The notes under the pieces are model-generated. The model was given only the letters and a program-made list of their open reading frames with translations. It ran no database searches and was not told the origin of the DNA. The position numbers and the translations under genes were made by a program. 61,464 bases of DNA, taken from NCBI RefSeq assembly GCF_016863655.1, contig NZ_BOPH01000152.1, positions 1 through 61,464 of the forward strand, in the 5' to 3' direction. Below, one piece after another: positions 43,257 through 52,495 of this stretch (its first letter is position 1; each line of letters starts with the position of its first letter). The stretch is from Virgisporangium ochraceum. GTDB taxonomy: Bacteria; Actinomycetota; Actinomycetes; Mycobacteriales; Micromonosporaceae.

Positions 43257-45950
43257 ATGGGTGAAGCGTTGGTGCGGACCAAACTCACTGCGCCGCGCCG
43301 TCGGCCCGAGCTGGTGGAACGAGCACGGCTGACCGAGCGGCTGGCACATGCCCGGGAGGCTGCGCTGGTGCTGGTGTCCGCACCAGCGGGCTTCGGGAAG
43401 ACGACCCTGCTCGCCTCCGTTCTCGGCGACGCACCCGACGTAGCGTGGGTGTCATTGGATGCACGCGACGCTGACGCCACCCGGTTCTGGCTTCATGTCC
43501 TACATGCCCTCGAGGTCACGAGTGCCGGGTGTGCGAGCACCGCGCTGGCGCTGCTCGACACAGGTCCAGGCTCGCTTGAGGACGTCGTCACGAGCCTGGT
43601 CAACGAGGTAAGTGTCCGTTCCGAGGACCTCACGCTGGTGCTGGACGACTACCACCTGGCCGAGAGCCGCGAGGTCACCGACAGCCTCTCACTTCTGCTT
43701 GAGCACCGCCCACCGCAGCTGCACCTGGTTGTGAGCACCCGAGCCGACCCGGTCTTGCCGCTGTCCCGCCTCCGAGCGCGCGGCGACCTGGTCGAGCTTC
43801 GTGCCGCCGACCTGCGGTTGACCCTCGGAGAGGTCAGGACCTACCTCAACGGCATCCACGACCTCGGGCTGTCGGCCGAGCACGTGCAGGCGTTGGAGTC
43901 GCGAACCGAGGGGTGGGCCGCGGCGCTGCAACTGGCCGCCCTCTCCCTGCGGGGCCGCACCGACGTCGCGGAGTTCATCTCCTCCTTCGCCGGCGACCAC
44001 CGCTACATCGTCGACTACCTGATCGACGAGGTGCTGGACCAGCAGCCACCTCTCCTGCGGCGGTTCCTGCTGGACACCTCCGTACTGGAGGCGTTGTGCG
44101 GCCCGTTGTGCGACGCGGTCACCGGCCCGGTTGACGGCATGCCGGGAGCCGCAGTGTTGGAGGCGCTGGAGCGGCGCAACCTGTTGGTGGTCCCGTTGGA
44201 CGACCACCGCCGCTGGTACCGCTACCACCACCTGTTCTCCGATGTCCTCCACATGCGGCTGATGGCCGAACGCCCCGGCGACGTCCGCGTGCTGCACGGC
44301 CGCGCCAGCGACTGGTACGAGGCGGCCGGCGACGTCGAGGCAGCCGTGCGGCATGCCTTCGCGGCCGGTGACACCGACCGGGCTGCGGACCTCATCGAGA
44401 TCGCCACTCCCGAGCTGCGACGCCGACGAGCCGAAGGACTGCTGCGAACCTGGGTGCCGCTGGTGCCCGCCGAGGTCCTGGCCCGACGGCCGGTGCTGGC
44501 CAGCAACCTCGTGGGCGCGCTGATGGCAAGCAACACCTTCGACGGCGTCGCCGAACGGCTGGACTCCCTCAGCGACAGCCTGGCCACGTCGAGGGAGTCG
44601 CTCATCATCCGGGACCGGCACGAATGGCAACGGGTGCCGGCGGTCATGGCGACCCATCGGGCCGCGCTGGCGCTGATCGCCGGGGATGTGGACTCCACAC
44701 TCGTTCTGGCCGACGAGGCTGTGGCGCGTGCCGCTGAGGGTGATGAGTTGACGTACGCGTCCGCCTCGGCACTCAAGGGCCTGGCGTCCTGGTCGACCGG
44801 CGATCTCTCCTCGGCACGCGAGGCGTACCTCGCAGCAACCGAGGGACTCGCCGCCCAGGGGCACGTCTCGGACGCGCTGGGATGCACGGTAACCGTCGTG
44901 GAGCTGGAACTGCAGCTCGGGGACCTCGATGCGGCCCACACGGCGGCCCAGCGTGCGCTCGACCTCGCCGCCGGCGGGGACGGAGCCGTGCGGGGAACGG
45001 CGGACATGTGGGTGGCGTTGGCGCGCGTGGCCTGGGAGCGCGGGAACTCCGACGACGCGGCCCGGTACCTGAGCGTGGCCGGCGACCTCGGTGAGGCTGC
45101 CGGTCTCCCGCAGCAGCCGTACCGGTGGCGGGTCGCGATGGCTGCCGTGCGTGAGGCCCAAGGCGACGCGGCGGCCGCCGATGTGCTGCTGGATGAGGCC
45201 GAGCGTCTGTTCAACAGCGACTTCTCACCCAACGTTCGGCCGGTGTCGGCCGTCCGGGCTCGGCTTCATCTGCGCATCGGCGACCTCGCCGCCGCCCGGC
45301 GGTGGGCTGCAGCCGCGCCGGTTGCCGCTGGCGACGACCTGACGTATCTGCACGAGTACGAGCACCTCACTCTCGCGCGGCTGCTGCTGGCCGAGCACGC
45401 GGCCACTCCAGACCCGGCGCGGGTGGAGCAGGCACTCGCGGTGCTGCAGCACCTTCACGACGCGGCAGCCGACGCAGGCCGTACCGCTGCAGTCCTCGAG
45501 ACCTCCCTACTGCTGGCGCTCGCCTACGACACCGTCGGCCGGCCCAGTGAGGCCCTTCGACGGCTCCAGGATGCGGTGGACCTGACCAGCCACCGCGGCT
45601 GGGTGCGGCCGCTGCTCGACGCGGGACCTCGGATAGTCGACCTGCTGACGCTCCTGCCCGACCGGCCGCTCGAACACGTCCTGGCGGCAGCTGCCACCGG
45701 CTCCCCGTCCGCCGACGCGCCACGAAGCTCGACGACATCCGGCGAAGCGGCACCGCTGGTGGCGCCGTTGAGCAGCCGCGAGCTCGACGTGCTGCGCCTA
45801 CTCGGCTCCGACCTTGACGGGCCGGCCATTGCCCGCCACCTCAACGTGTCGCTGCCGACAGTGCGGACCCACACTCAGCACATCTACGCCAAGCTCGGCG
45901 TGAACAACCGGCGCGCGGCTGTGCGACGCGCACACCAGTTGCACCTCTGA
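43257..45950 (+). CDS. MalT-like LuxR-family (LAL) ATP-dependent regulator B
   Basis: 897 residues from ATG 43257. Walker A in SAPAGFGKTTLLASVL (near 45), Walker B LTLVLDDYHLAE, VVSTRADPVLPLSRLRARG, then TPR-like middle and LuxR HTH at the end (LSSRELDVLRLLGSDLDGPA, LNVSLPTVRTHTQHIYAKL). Clear paralogue of regulator A, of the same domain order. The gene 101 bp downstream starts module B, and an operator of identical layout to A lies in between. Confidence 0.95.
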   Translation: MGEALVRTKLTAPRRRPELVERARLTERLAHAREAALVLVSAPAGFGKTTLLASVLGDAPDVAWVSLDARDADATRFWLHVLHALEVTSAGCASTALALLDTGPGSLEDVVTSLVNEVSVRSEDLTLVLDDYHLAESREVTDSLSLLLEHRPPQLHLVVSTRADPVLPLSRLRARGDLVELRAADLRLTLGEVRTYLNGIHDLGLSAEHVQALESRTEGWAAALQLAALSLRGRTDVAEFISSFAGDHRYIVDYLIDEVLDQQPPLLRRFLLDTSVLEALCGPLCDAVTGPVDGMPGAAVLEALERRNLLVVPLDDHRRWYRYHHLFSDVLHMRLMAERPGDVRVLHGRASDWYEAAGDVEAAVRHAFAAGDTDRAADLIEIATPELRRRRAEGLLRTWVPLVPAEVLARRPVLASNLVGALMASNTFDGVAERLDSLSDSLATSRESLIIRDRHEWQRVPAVMATHRAALALIAGDVDSTLVLADEAVARAAEGDELTYASASALKGLASWSTGDLSSAREAYLAATEGLAAQGHVSDALGCTVTVVELELQLGDLDAAHTAAQRALDLAAGGDGAVRGTADMWVALARVAWERGNSDDAARYLSVAGDLGEAAGLPQQPYRWRVAMAAVREAQGDAAAADVLLDEAERLFNSDFSPNVRPVSAVRARLHLRIGDLAAARRWAAAAPVAAGDDLTYLHEYEHLTLARLLLAEHAATPDPARVEQALAVLQHLHDAAADAGRTAAVLETSLLLALAYDTVGRPSEALRRLQDAVDLTSHRGWVRPLLDAGPRIVDLLTLLPDRPLEHVLAAAATGSPSADAPRSSTTSGEAAPLVAPLSSRELDVLRLLGSDLDGPAIARHLNVSLPTVRTHTQHIYAKLGVNNRRAAVRRAHQLHL

Positions 45951-45986
45951 GACCCTCCTCCCCCGCGGCGGCCGGAGTCGGAAAGT

Positions 45987-46028
45987 TCATCACCGGACTC
46001 ATCACCTGTGATGACGCCTGCTCATCAC
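45987..46028 (+). promoter_or_regulatory. four-box operator B
   Basis: TCATCAC at 45987, 45999 and 46022 and inverted GTGATGA at 46008. The offsets 12, 9 and 14 bp equal those of operator A at 41201. Boxes 2 and 3 form the palindrome TCATCAC-CT-GTGATGA. Promoter-like TTCCTACCGTCCCGGGCAT follows, with the ATG of the first gene at its end. Predicted site of LAL regulator B. Confidence 0.75.
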
Positions 46029-46050
46029 CACCGTTCCTACCGTCCCGGGC

Positions 46051-46296
46051 ATGAGCAGCCACGCCCCGCACGAGCAGCACGGCGACTGGTACGAGATCCG
46101 CATCCAGGGCCGGCTCGGAACCCGCTGGTCGACCTGGCTCGACGGCTTCGACGTGCACCACCCCGACGACGGCACCACCGTCCTCCGCGGACCCGTCACC
46201 GACCAGGCCGCGCTGCACGGACTCCTTCACAAGGTGCGCGACCTCGGGGTTCCGCTCCTCTCAGTCACACGTACCGACACCCACCAGGATCGCTGA
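46051..46296 (+). CDS. small conserved protein of LAL modules, copy B
   Basis: 81 residues from ATG 46051. WYEIRIQGRLGTRWSTWLDG, DDGTTVLRG, VTDQAALHGLLHKVRDLG, LLSVTRTD, roughly 60% identical to copy A. First gene after operator B, with no ribosome binding site and close to the predicted transcription start, so possibly leaderless. Confidence 0.85.
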   Translation: MSSHAPHEQHGDWYEIRIQGRLGTRWSTWLDGFDVHHPDDGTTVLRGPVTDQAALHGLLHKVRDLGVPLLSVTRTDTHQDR

Positions 46297-46361
46297 CCCA
46301 ATCGGCGCCCCCACCGCAACCCAACCCGAGGACCTCCCCTACCCAGCGTCAGGAGACCAGA

Positions 46362-47126
46362 ATGACCACGATCGAAAGCAGCCCCGTCCCACACGGCCAG
46401 ACGTCCACGAACCCGACGCGACGTGCCGCCACCATCGTCGGCTGGCTGTTCGTCGTCACCTACGTGACCTCGATCGCCGCCAAGATCGGGTTCTATCCGC
46501 CGCTGTTCGACGGGAACTACGTCACCGGCCCCGGCCAGGACTCCCGGGTCCTGTGGGGCGCCTTCTTCGAGGCCGTCCTCATTGTCGCCAACATCGGCAC
46601 CGCGACCGCCATGTACACCGTCATCAAGCAGCGGCACCCGAACCTGGCCATCAGCTTCGTCACGGCACGCGTCATGGAAAGCGTCTTCATCGGCGTCGGC
46701 ATCCTCGCCGTCCTGACGCTGGTCACCCTCCGCCAGGACTACGCCGCCGCCGGCGAGCAGTCCGCGGCCGGGCTGGCCGCCGTCGGCGACGCGTTCGTGG
46801 CCTTGCAGCAGTGGACGTTCAACCTCGGACCGGCGTTCGTCGTCGGTGTCGGCAACGGCTGCATCCTGGGCTGGATCATGTACCGCAGTGGCCTCGTGCC
46901 GCGCCGCCTCGCCATCCTCGGCCTCATCGGCGGGCCGCTCATCATCGCCTCCGGCTCAGCTGCCGTCCTCGGACTCATCGAGCCCGGCGGCGCAGCCCAG
47001 AACCTCTCCGCCACCCCGGAGTTCTTCTGGGAACTCATCCTGGGCATCTACCTCATCGTGAAGGGCTTCCAGACCCCGCCGTCCGCATCCAGCGAGCAGG
47101 ACGCGGTGAAGGACGCCTCGCGATGA
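46362..47126 (+). CDS. DUF4386 membrane protein
   Basis: 254 residues from ATG 46362 behind AGGAG. About six helices: ATIVGWLFVVTYVTSIAA, FFEAVLIVANIGTATAMY, VMESVFIGVGILAVLTLV, FNLGPAFVVGVGNGCILGW, LAILGLIGGPLIIASGSAAV, WELILGIYLIVKGF. Conserved YVTGPGQDSRVLWGAF matches DUF4386. Overlaps the ABC ATPase gene by 4 bp. Confidence 0.88.
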   Translation: MTTIESSPVPHGQTSTNPTRRAATIVGWLFVVTYVTSIAAKIGFYPPLFDGNYVTGPGQDSRVLWGAFFEAVLIVANIGTATAMYTVIKQRHPNLAISFVTARVMESVFIGVGILAVLTLVTLRQDYAAAGEQSAAGLAAVGDAFVALQQWTFNLGPAFVVGVGNGCILGWIMYRSGLVPRRLAILGLIGGPLIIASGSAAVLGLIEPGGAAQNLSATPEFFWELILGIYLIVKGFQTPPSASSEQDAVKDASR

Positions 47127-48082
47127 TCTCCATCGACCACCTCACCAAGACCTACGGCACCTTCACCGCCGTGGACGACGTCACCTTCACCGCCCGGCCG
47201 GGACGCATCACCGGCTTCCTCGGTCCCAACGGCGCCGGCAAGTCCACCACCCTGCGGATCCTCGTCGGCCTCACCCCACCCGACCACGGCACCGCCCACG
47301 TCCTGGGCCACCGGTTCCGGGACCTGCCCAACCCTGGCATCGACGTCGGTGTCCTCCTCGACGCATCCGCCCAGCACGCCGGGCGCACCGGCCGGGAAGT
47401 GCTCACCATCGCACAGCGCACCATGGGCCTGCCCGCCCGCCGCGTCCCGCAGCTGCTGGAAACCGTCGGCCTCACCGAGGACGAAGCCGGTCGGCGGCTG
47501 CGCGACTACTCCCTCGGAATGCGGCAACGGCTCGGCCTCGCGCACGCCCTCCTCGGCGACCCCGACGTCCTCGTCCTTGACGAGCCGGCCAACGGCCTCG
47601 ACCCGGCCGGCATCCGGTGGATGCGAGACCTCCTGCGCGACTTCGCCGACCGCGGTTGCACCGTCCTGCTGTCCTCACACCTCCTCCACGAGATCGAAGT
47701 GCTCGCCGACGACCTGGTCGTCATCGGCGACGGACGCATCGTCGCCGCCGGCGCCAAAACCGACCTCCTGGCCGGTGCCGGCACCCAGGTCGCCACCCGG
47801 CACCCCGCCGCCCTCGCCGCCGCCCTCGATTCAGCCGGGCTCACGCACCACCGGACAGACCCCACCCCCGGCGGTAGTGGCCTCACCCCGACGGTGTTGC
47901 ACGTCGAAGCGGACGCCGAAGCGGTGGGCCACGTCGCCTGGACCGCCGGGGTTGCCCTCACCGAGCTTCGGGCCGCCGACGGGGCCGGGCTGGAAGAGAT
48001 GTTCCTCGCCCTGACCGCCGACACCCAACGCGACGCGCACCCGACCCTCCACCACCTCAGTCGGCAAGGAGCAGTCACATGA
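47123..48082 (+). CDS. ABC transporter ATP-binding protein
   Basis: 319 residues from ATG 47123, overlapping the previous stop. Walker A FLGPNGAGKSTTLRIL, ABC signature YSLGMRQRLGLAHAL, Walker B VLVLDEPANGLDP and H-loop LLSSHLLHEIEVLAD. Residues ~220-319 are the DUF4162-like end of exporter ATPases (CcmA/DrrA type). With the permease next to it, it forms a two-gene exporter, probably energising efflux of a drug or lipid-like compound. Part of LAL module B. Confidence 0.95.
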   Translation: MISIDHLTKTYGTFTAVDDVTFTARPGRITGFLGPNGAGKSTTLRILVGLTPPDHGTAHVLGHRFRDLPNPGIDVGVLLDASAQHAGRTGREVLTIAQRTMGLPARRVPQLLETVGLTEDEAGRRLRDYSLGMRQRLGLAHALLGDPDVLVLDEPANGLDPAGIRWMRDLLRDFADRGCTVLLSSHLLHEIEVLADDLVVIGDGRIVAAGAKTDLLAGAGTQVATRHPAALAAALDSAGLTHHRTDPTPGGSGLTPTVLHVEADAEAVGHVAWTAGVALTELRAADGAGLEEMFLALTADTQRDAHPTLHHLSRQGAVT

Positions 48083-48918
48083 CCAGCCACGCCATCCCCG
48101 GCACCACAGCCACCACCACCGTCTCCTCCGTACCCCACCGCGAGCCCAGGACGAGAAGCCGCCACACCCCGCGGGTCCCGCTGACACGTCTCGTCGGGGT
48201 GGAACTCCGCAAGAGCTTCGACACCCGCTCGGGCCGGCGGCTGCTGGCCAGCCTCGGACTCGCCGCGGTGCTCACGACCGGCGCCATCATCGCGTGGGCT
48301 CCCACCGCGCAGCTGACCTACAGCGAGTTCACCCTCGCCATCGGAGTGCCCATCAGCATCATCCTGCCCATCATCGCGACCCTGTCGGTGACCTCGGAAT
48401 GGACCCAACGCTCGGGATTGGCGACCTTCACCCTGGTCCCGCACCGCGGCCGCGTGATGCTCGCGAAAGCCATCGCCGCGGTCTCGGTCACGGCCCCCGC
48501 GACCGTCGCCGCGTTCGGCGTGGGCGCCGCCGGCAACCTCGTCGGTGCCGCGATGACCGACAGTGCACCCGTGTGGGACCAGACGATCGTCGACGCCGGC
48601 TACTTCGCGCTGGGGCAGACGCTGCTCCTGCTCGTCGGGTTCATGCTGGGAGCCCTCATCCGCAACAGCTCGGCCGCCATCGTCGCCTACATGATCTACG
48701 CCTTCGTCGCCCCCGGGCTGCTGGGGCTGCTGGCATTCAACCAGGACTGGTTCGCCGACGCCCGGCCCTGGCTCGACGCGAAGTACAACCAGGACGCGCT
48801 ACTGCGCGGCGACCTCGTCGGTGACGGCTGGTCCCATCTCACCGTGACCACCCTGGTGTGGCTGGTCCTGCCGAGCGTGGTCGCCGTGATGAACGTGCTC
48901 CGCTCCGAGGTGAAGTGA
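48079..48918 (+). CDS. ABC-2 type transporter permease
   Basis: 279 residues from ATG 48079, overlapping the ATPase stop. Cytoplasmic start with LTRLVGVELRKSFDTRSGRR, then six helices (LLASLGLAAVLTTGAII, FTLAIGVPISIILPIIATL, AVSVTAPATVAAFGVGAAG, YFALGQTLLLLVGFMLG, SAAIVAYMIYAFVAPGLLG, LTVTTLVWLVLPSVVAVM). Pattern of ABC-2 permeases. Stop overlaps the start of the MDR gene (TGATG). Confidence 0.9.
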   Translation: MTSHAIPGTTATTTVSSVPHREPRTRSRHTPRVPLTRLVGVELRKSFDTRSGRRLLASLGLAAVLTTGAIIAWAPTAQLTYSEFTLAIGVPISIILPIIATLSVTSEWTQRSGLATFTLVPHRGRVMLAKAIAAVSVTAPATVAAFGVGAAGNLVGAAMTDSAPVWDQTIVDAGYFALGQTLLLLVGFMLGALIRNSSAAIVAYMIYAFVAPGLLGLLAFNQDWFADARPWLDAKYNQDALLRGDLVGDGWSHLTVTTLVWLVLPSVVAVMNVLRSEVK

Positions 48919-49967
48919 TGAGACCCCACCCCCTGGAGAACCCCCACCCGGGCGCCCGGACGCACGCCGTGCCGAGGACCAACCGGGCCATCACACAGAC
49001 CCGGTACGGCGGACCCGAGGTGCTGCGGATGGTCGACCAGCCGCCCCCCGCCCCGGGCCCCGGAGAAGTCCTGATCCGGGTGCACGCCGCCTCGGTGAAC
49101 GCCAGGGACTGGCACGTCATGCGCGGCGAACCACGGCTGGCACGGCTCATCGACCGCACCGTTCTCGCCCTCCGCGGCCCACGGATCCCGGTGCGGGGCA
49201 CCGACCTGGCCGGGGTCGTCGCGGCCGTCGGTGCCGGCGTCGCCGGCTGGGCACCCGGTGATGCCGTGTACGGCGAAGGCGTCGGCACGTTCGCCGACTA
49301 CGCCGTGGCGGCCGCCGCCCAACTGGCGGCGTTGCCGAAGGGAATGCCGTTCGAGGACGCTGCCGCCCTGCCACTGGCAGCCACCACGGCACTGCTGTGC
49401 CTGGACGAAACGGGGCTGGGCGCGGGAGGCGCGGTGCTCATCAACGGTGCCTCAGGCGGCGTCGGCACAATGGCCGTCCAAGCTGCCAAAGCCATGGGGT
49501 TCAACGTCTCAGCGGTGGTCAGCACCCGGAACATGGCGATGGTCGAGTCGTTGGGCGCCGACACGGTCATCGACTACACGACCACGGACTTCACCCGGAC
49601 CGGCCGCACCTGGGATGCCGTCGTGGACCTGGTAGGGAACCACCGTCTGCGTGACCTGCGGCGAACGGTCCGGCCCGGGGGCCGGCTGGTGCTGTCGGGC
49701 GGCGGCAACCCCGGCGAAGGACGGATCCTCGGGCCGCTGAAGCTGCTGGTCGGCGCGACGGCGCTGGCCCGTTTCCAACCGTTCCAGGTCTGTGTCCCCC
49801 AAGCCGTGCCGAGCACCGAGATGCTGGAGCGGATCGCCCGCATGGTCGCCGACGGTCGGCTCCGGCCCGTGGTGGACAAGACATTCGCACTGCCGGACGT
49901 ACCCGCCGCGGTCCGCTATATGGAGGCCGAACAAACCCACGGAAAGGTCATCATCACGACCAGCTGA
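48918..49967 (+). CDS. NAD(P)-dependent MDR alcohol dehydrogenase/quinone reductase
   Basis: 349 residues from ATG 48918, coupled to the permease. Zinc-free MDR type: PPAPGPGEVLIRVHAASVNA, RGTDLAGVVAAVGAGV, WAPGDAVYGEG and the nucleotide motif LINGASGGVGTMAVQAAKAMG. The structural-zinc Cys are absent. It probably reduces quinones or enones using NADPH. Last gene of module B. Confidence 0.93.
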   Translation: MRPHPLENPHPGARTHAVPRTNRAITQTRYGGPEVLRMVDQPPPAPGPGEVLIRVHAASVNARDWHVMRGEPRLARLIDRTVLALRGPRIPVRGTDLAGVVAAVGAGVAGWAPGDAVYGEGVGTFADYAVAAAAQLAALPKGMPFEDAAALPLAATTALLCLDETGLGAGGAVLINGASGGVGTMAVQAAKAMGFNVSAVVSTRNMAMVESLGADTVIDYTTTDFTRTGRTWDAVVDLVGNHRLRDLRRTVRPGGRLVLSGGGNPGEGRILGPLKLLVGATALARFQPFQVCVPQAVPSTEMLERIARMVADGRLRPVVDKTFALPDVPAAVRYMEAEQTHGKVIITTS

Positions 49968-50546
49968 GGCAGGCGCCCAAGCCCGGGCTGGCACCACCGG
50001 TCCGTGCGCTGCCGAGCGAACTGGGTACACAAGTACCACCAAGGGGGGACCGCACCCCACCACGAGCACGGCTCGACGACCGACCCGCCAGCGCAATAAC
50101 GGTCACGGCGTTGGCGGCGCGGTGGCCTGACCGGCCGTCGCGGCGAGCGGACCGCGGATGGCGTCCATGATGCCGAGATGAGTGGCTGCGGTGGAGCGTG
50201 ATGTGCCAGTCAGATCGGCCTAGTCGACAACGACGGCGTCAGGCTATTGGTCGACGAACTCGGCGGCCAGGCTGCTCGTGCGGGATCCTGCGACGCTGGC
50301 TGACCGCAACCGGAGTACCGGTCAGAGCCTCCGCTGCATCCGCGGTGGCTCAACTCCAAGGTCTATGCGTTGCGACTTCGCCCGGGGCCAGACAACGGCG
50401 GCCTGCGGTTGACCGGATGGCGCATCATCTGGGCTTGCTGGGTTGTTGGATTGTGCACGTGGACGAGCAGATGTCGACCGATCGTGACGTGATGTGGGCG
50501 CACACGGTGTGCGATGCCCGGATTCGTGCTGTTCTAGCGTTCCGGC
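49968..50546. other. 579-bp gap with remnant of a third small LAL-module gene
   Basis: Only the repeat at 50061-50124 is recognised. No other gene is supported: open frames before 50547 lack family likeness and starts. A fragment of a broken gene is possible in 50160-50540. Confidence 0.35.
50061..50124 (+). repeat. direct repeat, copy 2 (remnant of the small LAL-module gene)
   Basis: Matches 42946-43010 with few changes. In frame it encodes HEHGSTTDPPAQ and TAA, the C-terminus of the small conserved gene, followed by the same 3' sequence GGTCAC and TGGCGGCGCG. No start or core of such a gene precedes it, so it is a remnant of a third copy or a recombination scar at the end of module B. Confidence 0.65.
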
Positions 50547-52093
50547 GTGGCAACCGTACTCGTTGTGGACGACGACGCCCCCAGCCGTGAGTTCATGTGC
50601 ACGCTGCTGAGCTACCGGGGTCACGAGATCCGCGAGGCGTCCAACGGTGACAGTGCTCTGTCGTTGATAGCTCGGCAGCCTCCGGATGCGGTCATCACCG
50701 ACGTCCGCATGCCGGGCGTTGACGGCATTCAGCTCGCCCGCTCGTTGCGCAGCGAACCGGCGACCAGGCACATTCCCATCGTGTTCAGCACCGCCCACTA
50801 CGGTCCGGGTGAGATCCAACCGCTGGCGGAGGCCTGCGACGTTCAGAACGTGATCTTCAAGCCCGCACACCCCACGACGGTGCTCGCGACCATCGACGCG
50901 TTGCTGAACCCGGGGCCGGTGGGCCTGCCGGTCGCTGACCATCTCGCCGAAACCCAGCGGCTGACCCGGTCCGGCAGCTGGCAGCTCGACCCCGACACCC
51001 ACACGATCGTGGTGTCACCGGCTCTGCGTGACCTGCTCTGCCTGCGGTCGTCCCGGTTGGCACCGGACGAGCTGGTGCGTCGGGTGCACCCGGACGACCT
51101 GGCCGGCCTCACGAGTGCGGCCGAGGATGCCTGGAACGACGGCTCGCCCGGCTGCGCGCAGGTGCGGATTGCGGGCTCCGATGGCACGGTCCGAGAGCTG
51201 ATCGTGTCGTTCCGGTCTGAAGCCGACGGGCCGCGGAGGTTGTGGGGGGTCGTCCAGGATGTCACGGCGATCCGCGAGAACGTACGCGCCGGCCTGCGGG
51301 CGCAGACCGACTGGCACGCCGTGCGGCGCACGATCGACTCTTTCCACCGTGCCGTGTTGCCACAGAGGCTGCCCGCCATCGCGGGCGCGGACCTGGCGAC
51401 GGTGTACCTACCGGTCCCCGACCGGTTCGACATCGGGGCCGCGTGGTACGACGTGCAACCCGTGCCCGGCGGTCGGATTCTGCTGTCGGTCGGCAAGGTG
51501 GCCGGTCACGAACTACACCCGGTCGCTGTCACGGGTCAGGTTCTGGCCGCGCTGCGTGCCTTCGCCCATGACGATCCCGCTCCCGCCGGTCTCCTGGCAC
51601 GGCTCAACCGCTTTCTCACCGCCACCCGTCATGACGACACGTTCGTCACCACCGTCGTGGCGCTGTTCGATCCTGGCACCGGCCGGCTGCACGTTGCCAA
51701 TGCCGGGAACCCGAGGCCGTTGGTGGTCTCGGCGGACCGCGACGTGCACCGAACCGACGACGTGCCGGCCACACTGCTGGCACCCGCCGGCCCAGCGCTC
51801 GGCGTCCTTCCCGAGGCCACGTTCCTGGAGCAGGAACTGTGTCTGAAGCCGGGTGAGGCGTTCTGCGCCTACACCGATGCCCTGGTCGAGCGGCACCACG
51901 ACCTCATGTCGTTCGACCGTGCCCAGCTGCCGCGCGTGGCCGACGGAGCCATCCGCCGGATCGCCCGGGAATACCCGGACCGGCCGGCGGTGGCCGCCTT
52001 CTGGCCGACCACATCGTGGCCGACATGCTGGGAGGCCTCGCCCCCGACGACGACATCTGCCTGGCCGTTCTCCAGGTCACCGGTCGATCGTGA
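50547..52093 (+). pseudogene. REC-PAS-SpoIIE phosphatase response regulator, frameshifted
   Basis: From GTG 50547: REC domain (VLVVDDDAPSREFM, phospho-Asp D52 in VITDVRMPG, Lys in IFKPAH), then a PAS-like domain (HLAETQRLTRSGSWQL, WGVVQDVTAIREN), then PP2C/SpoIIE (FHRAVLPQRLPAIAGADLAT, VANAGNPRPLVV, CAYTDALVERH). Near 51998-52003 a one-base shift is needed to reach LADHIVADMLGGLAPDDDIC and VTGRS with stop 52091-52093. Unshifted, the frame runs into convergent genes. The conserved metal-binding Asp pair in APDDD is lost in the unshifted frame. Such proteins dephosphorylate anti-sigma antagonists. Confidence 0.85.
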
Positions 52094-52105
52094 GCACCGC
52101 GCGGC

Positions 52106-52495
52106 TCACGACCCACCGGTGCCAAGCACCTGGTCGACGAGACTGAGCAGGTCAGCGACATCGAAGGGTTTGGTCACGAAGAACCGCGCTCCGCCGGCGA
52201 GAATCCGAAGATGGACGTCGACGTCGATAGCGGCGCTGATGGCAACCACGGGAATGGTCCGCGTCGCCGGGTTGGTGCGCAGCGCGGCGAGAACCTGCTC
52301 CCCGCTGAGGTCGGGTAGTTCGAGGTCCAGCAGCACGAGGTCCGGCCGCCACTCTTCGGCCCGGTCCAGGCCGCTGCGCCCGTCCGGGGCGGAACCGAAC
52401 ACCACACCGGGCCGTGCGCGCAGTATCCGCTCGATCAGCAATGTATTGAGGGGGTTGTCCTCGATGTAGAGCACGGTGCCCGCGGCGTGACTCAT
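52106..52495 (-). CDS. single-domain response regulator (REC)
   Basis: 129 residues from ATG 52495. VLYIEDNPLNTLLIERIL, phospho-Asp in LVLLDLELPD, conserved Thr/Ser in VVAISA and Lys in FFVTKPFD. No output domain, so it works by protein contact, as in phosphorelays. Its start overlaps the end of the hybrid kinase (52492), its likely partner. Confidence 0.92.
   Translation of the reverse strand: MSHAAGTVLYIEDNPLNTLLIERILRARPGVVFGSAPDGRSGLDRAEEWRPDLVLLDLELPDLSGEQVLAALRTNPATRTIPVVAISAAIDVDVHLRILAGGARFFVTKPFDVADLLSLVDQVLGTGGS

Noticed and set aside
52094..52469. C-terminal extension of the REC-PAS-SpoIIE frame
   Set aside because: It runs over the convergent REC gene; the PP2C end is found in the shifted frame with a natural stop at 52093.
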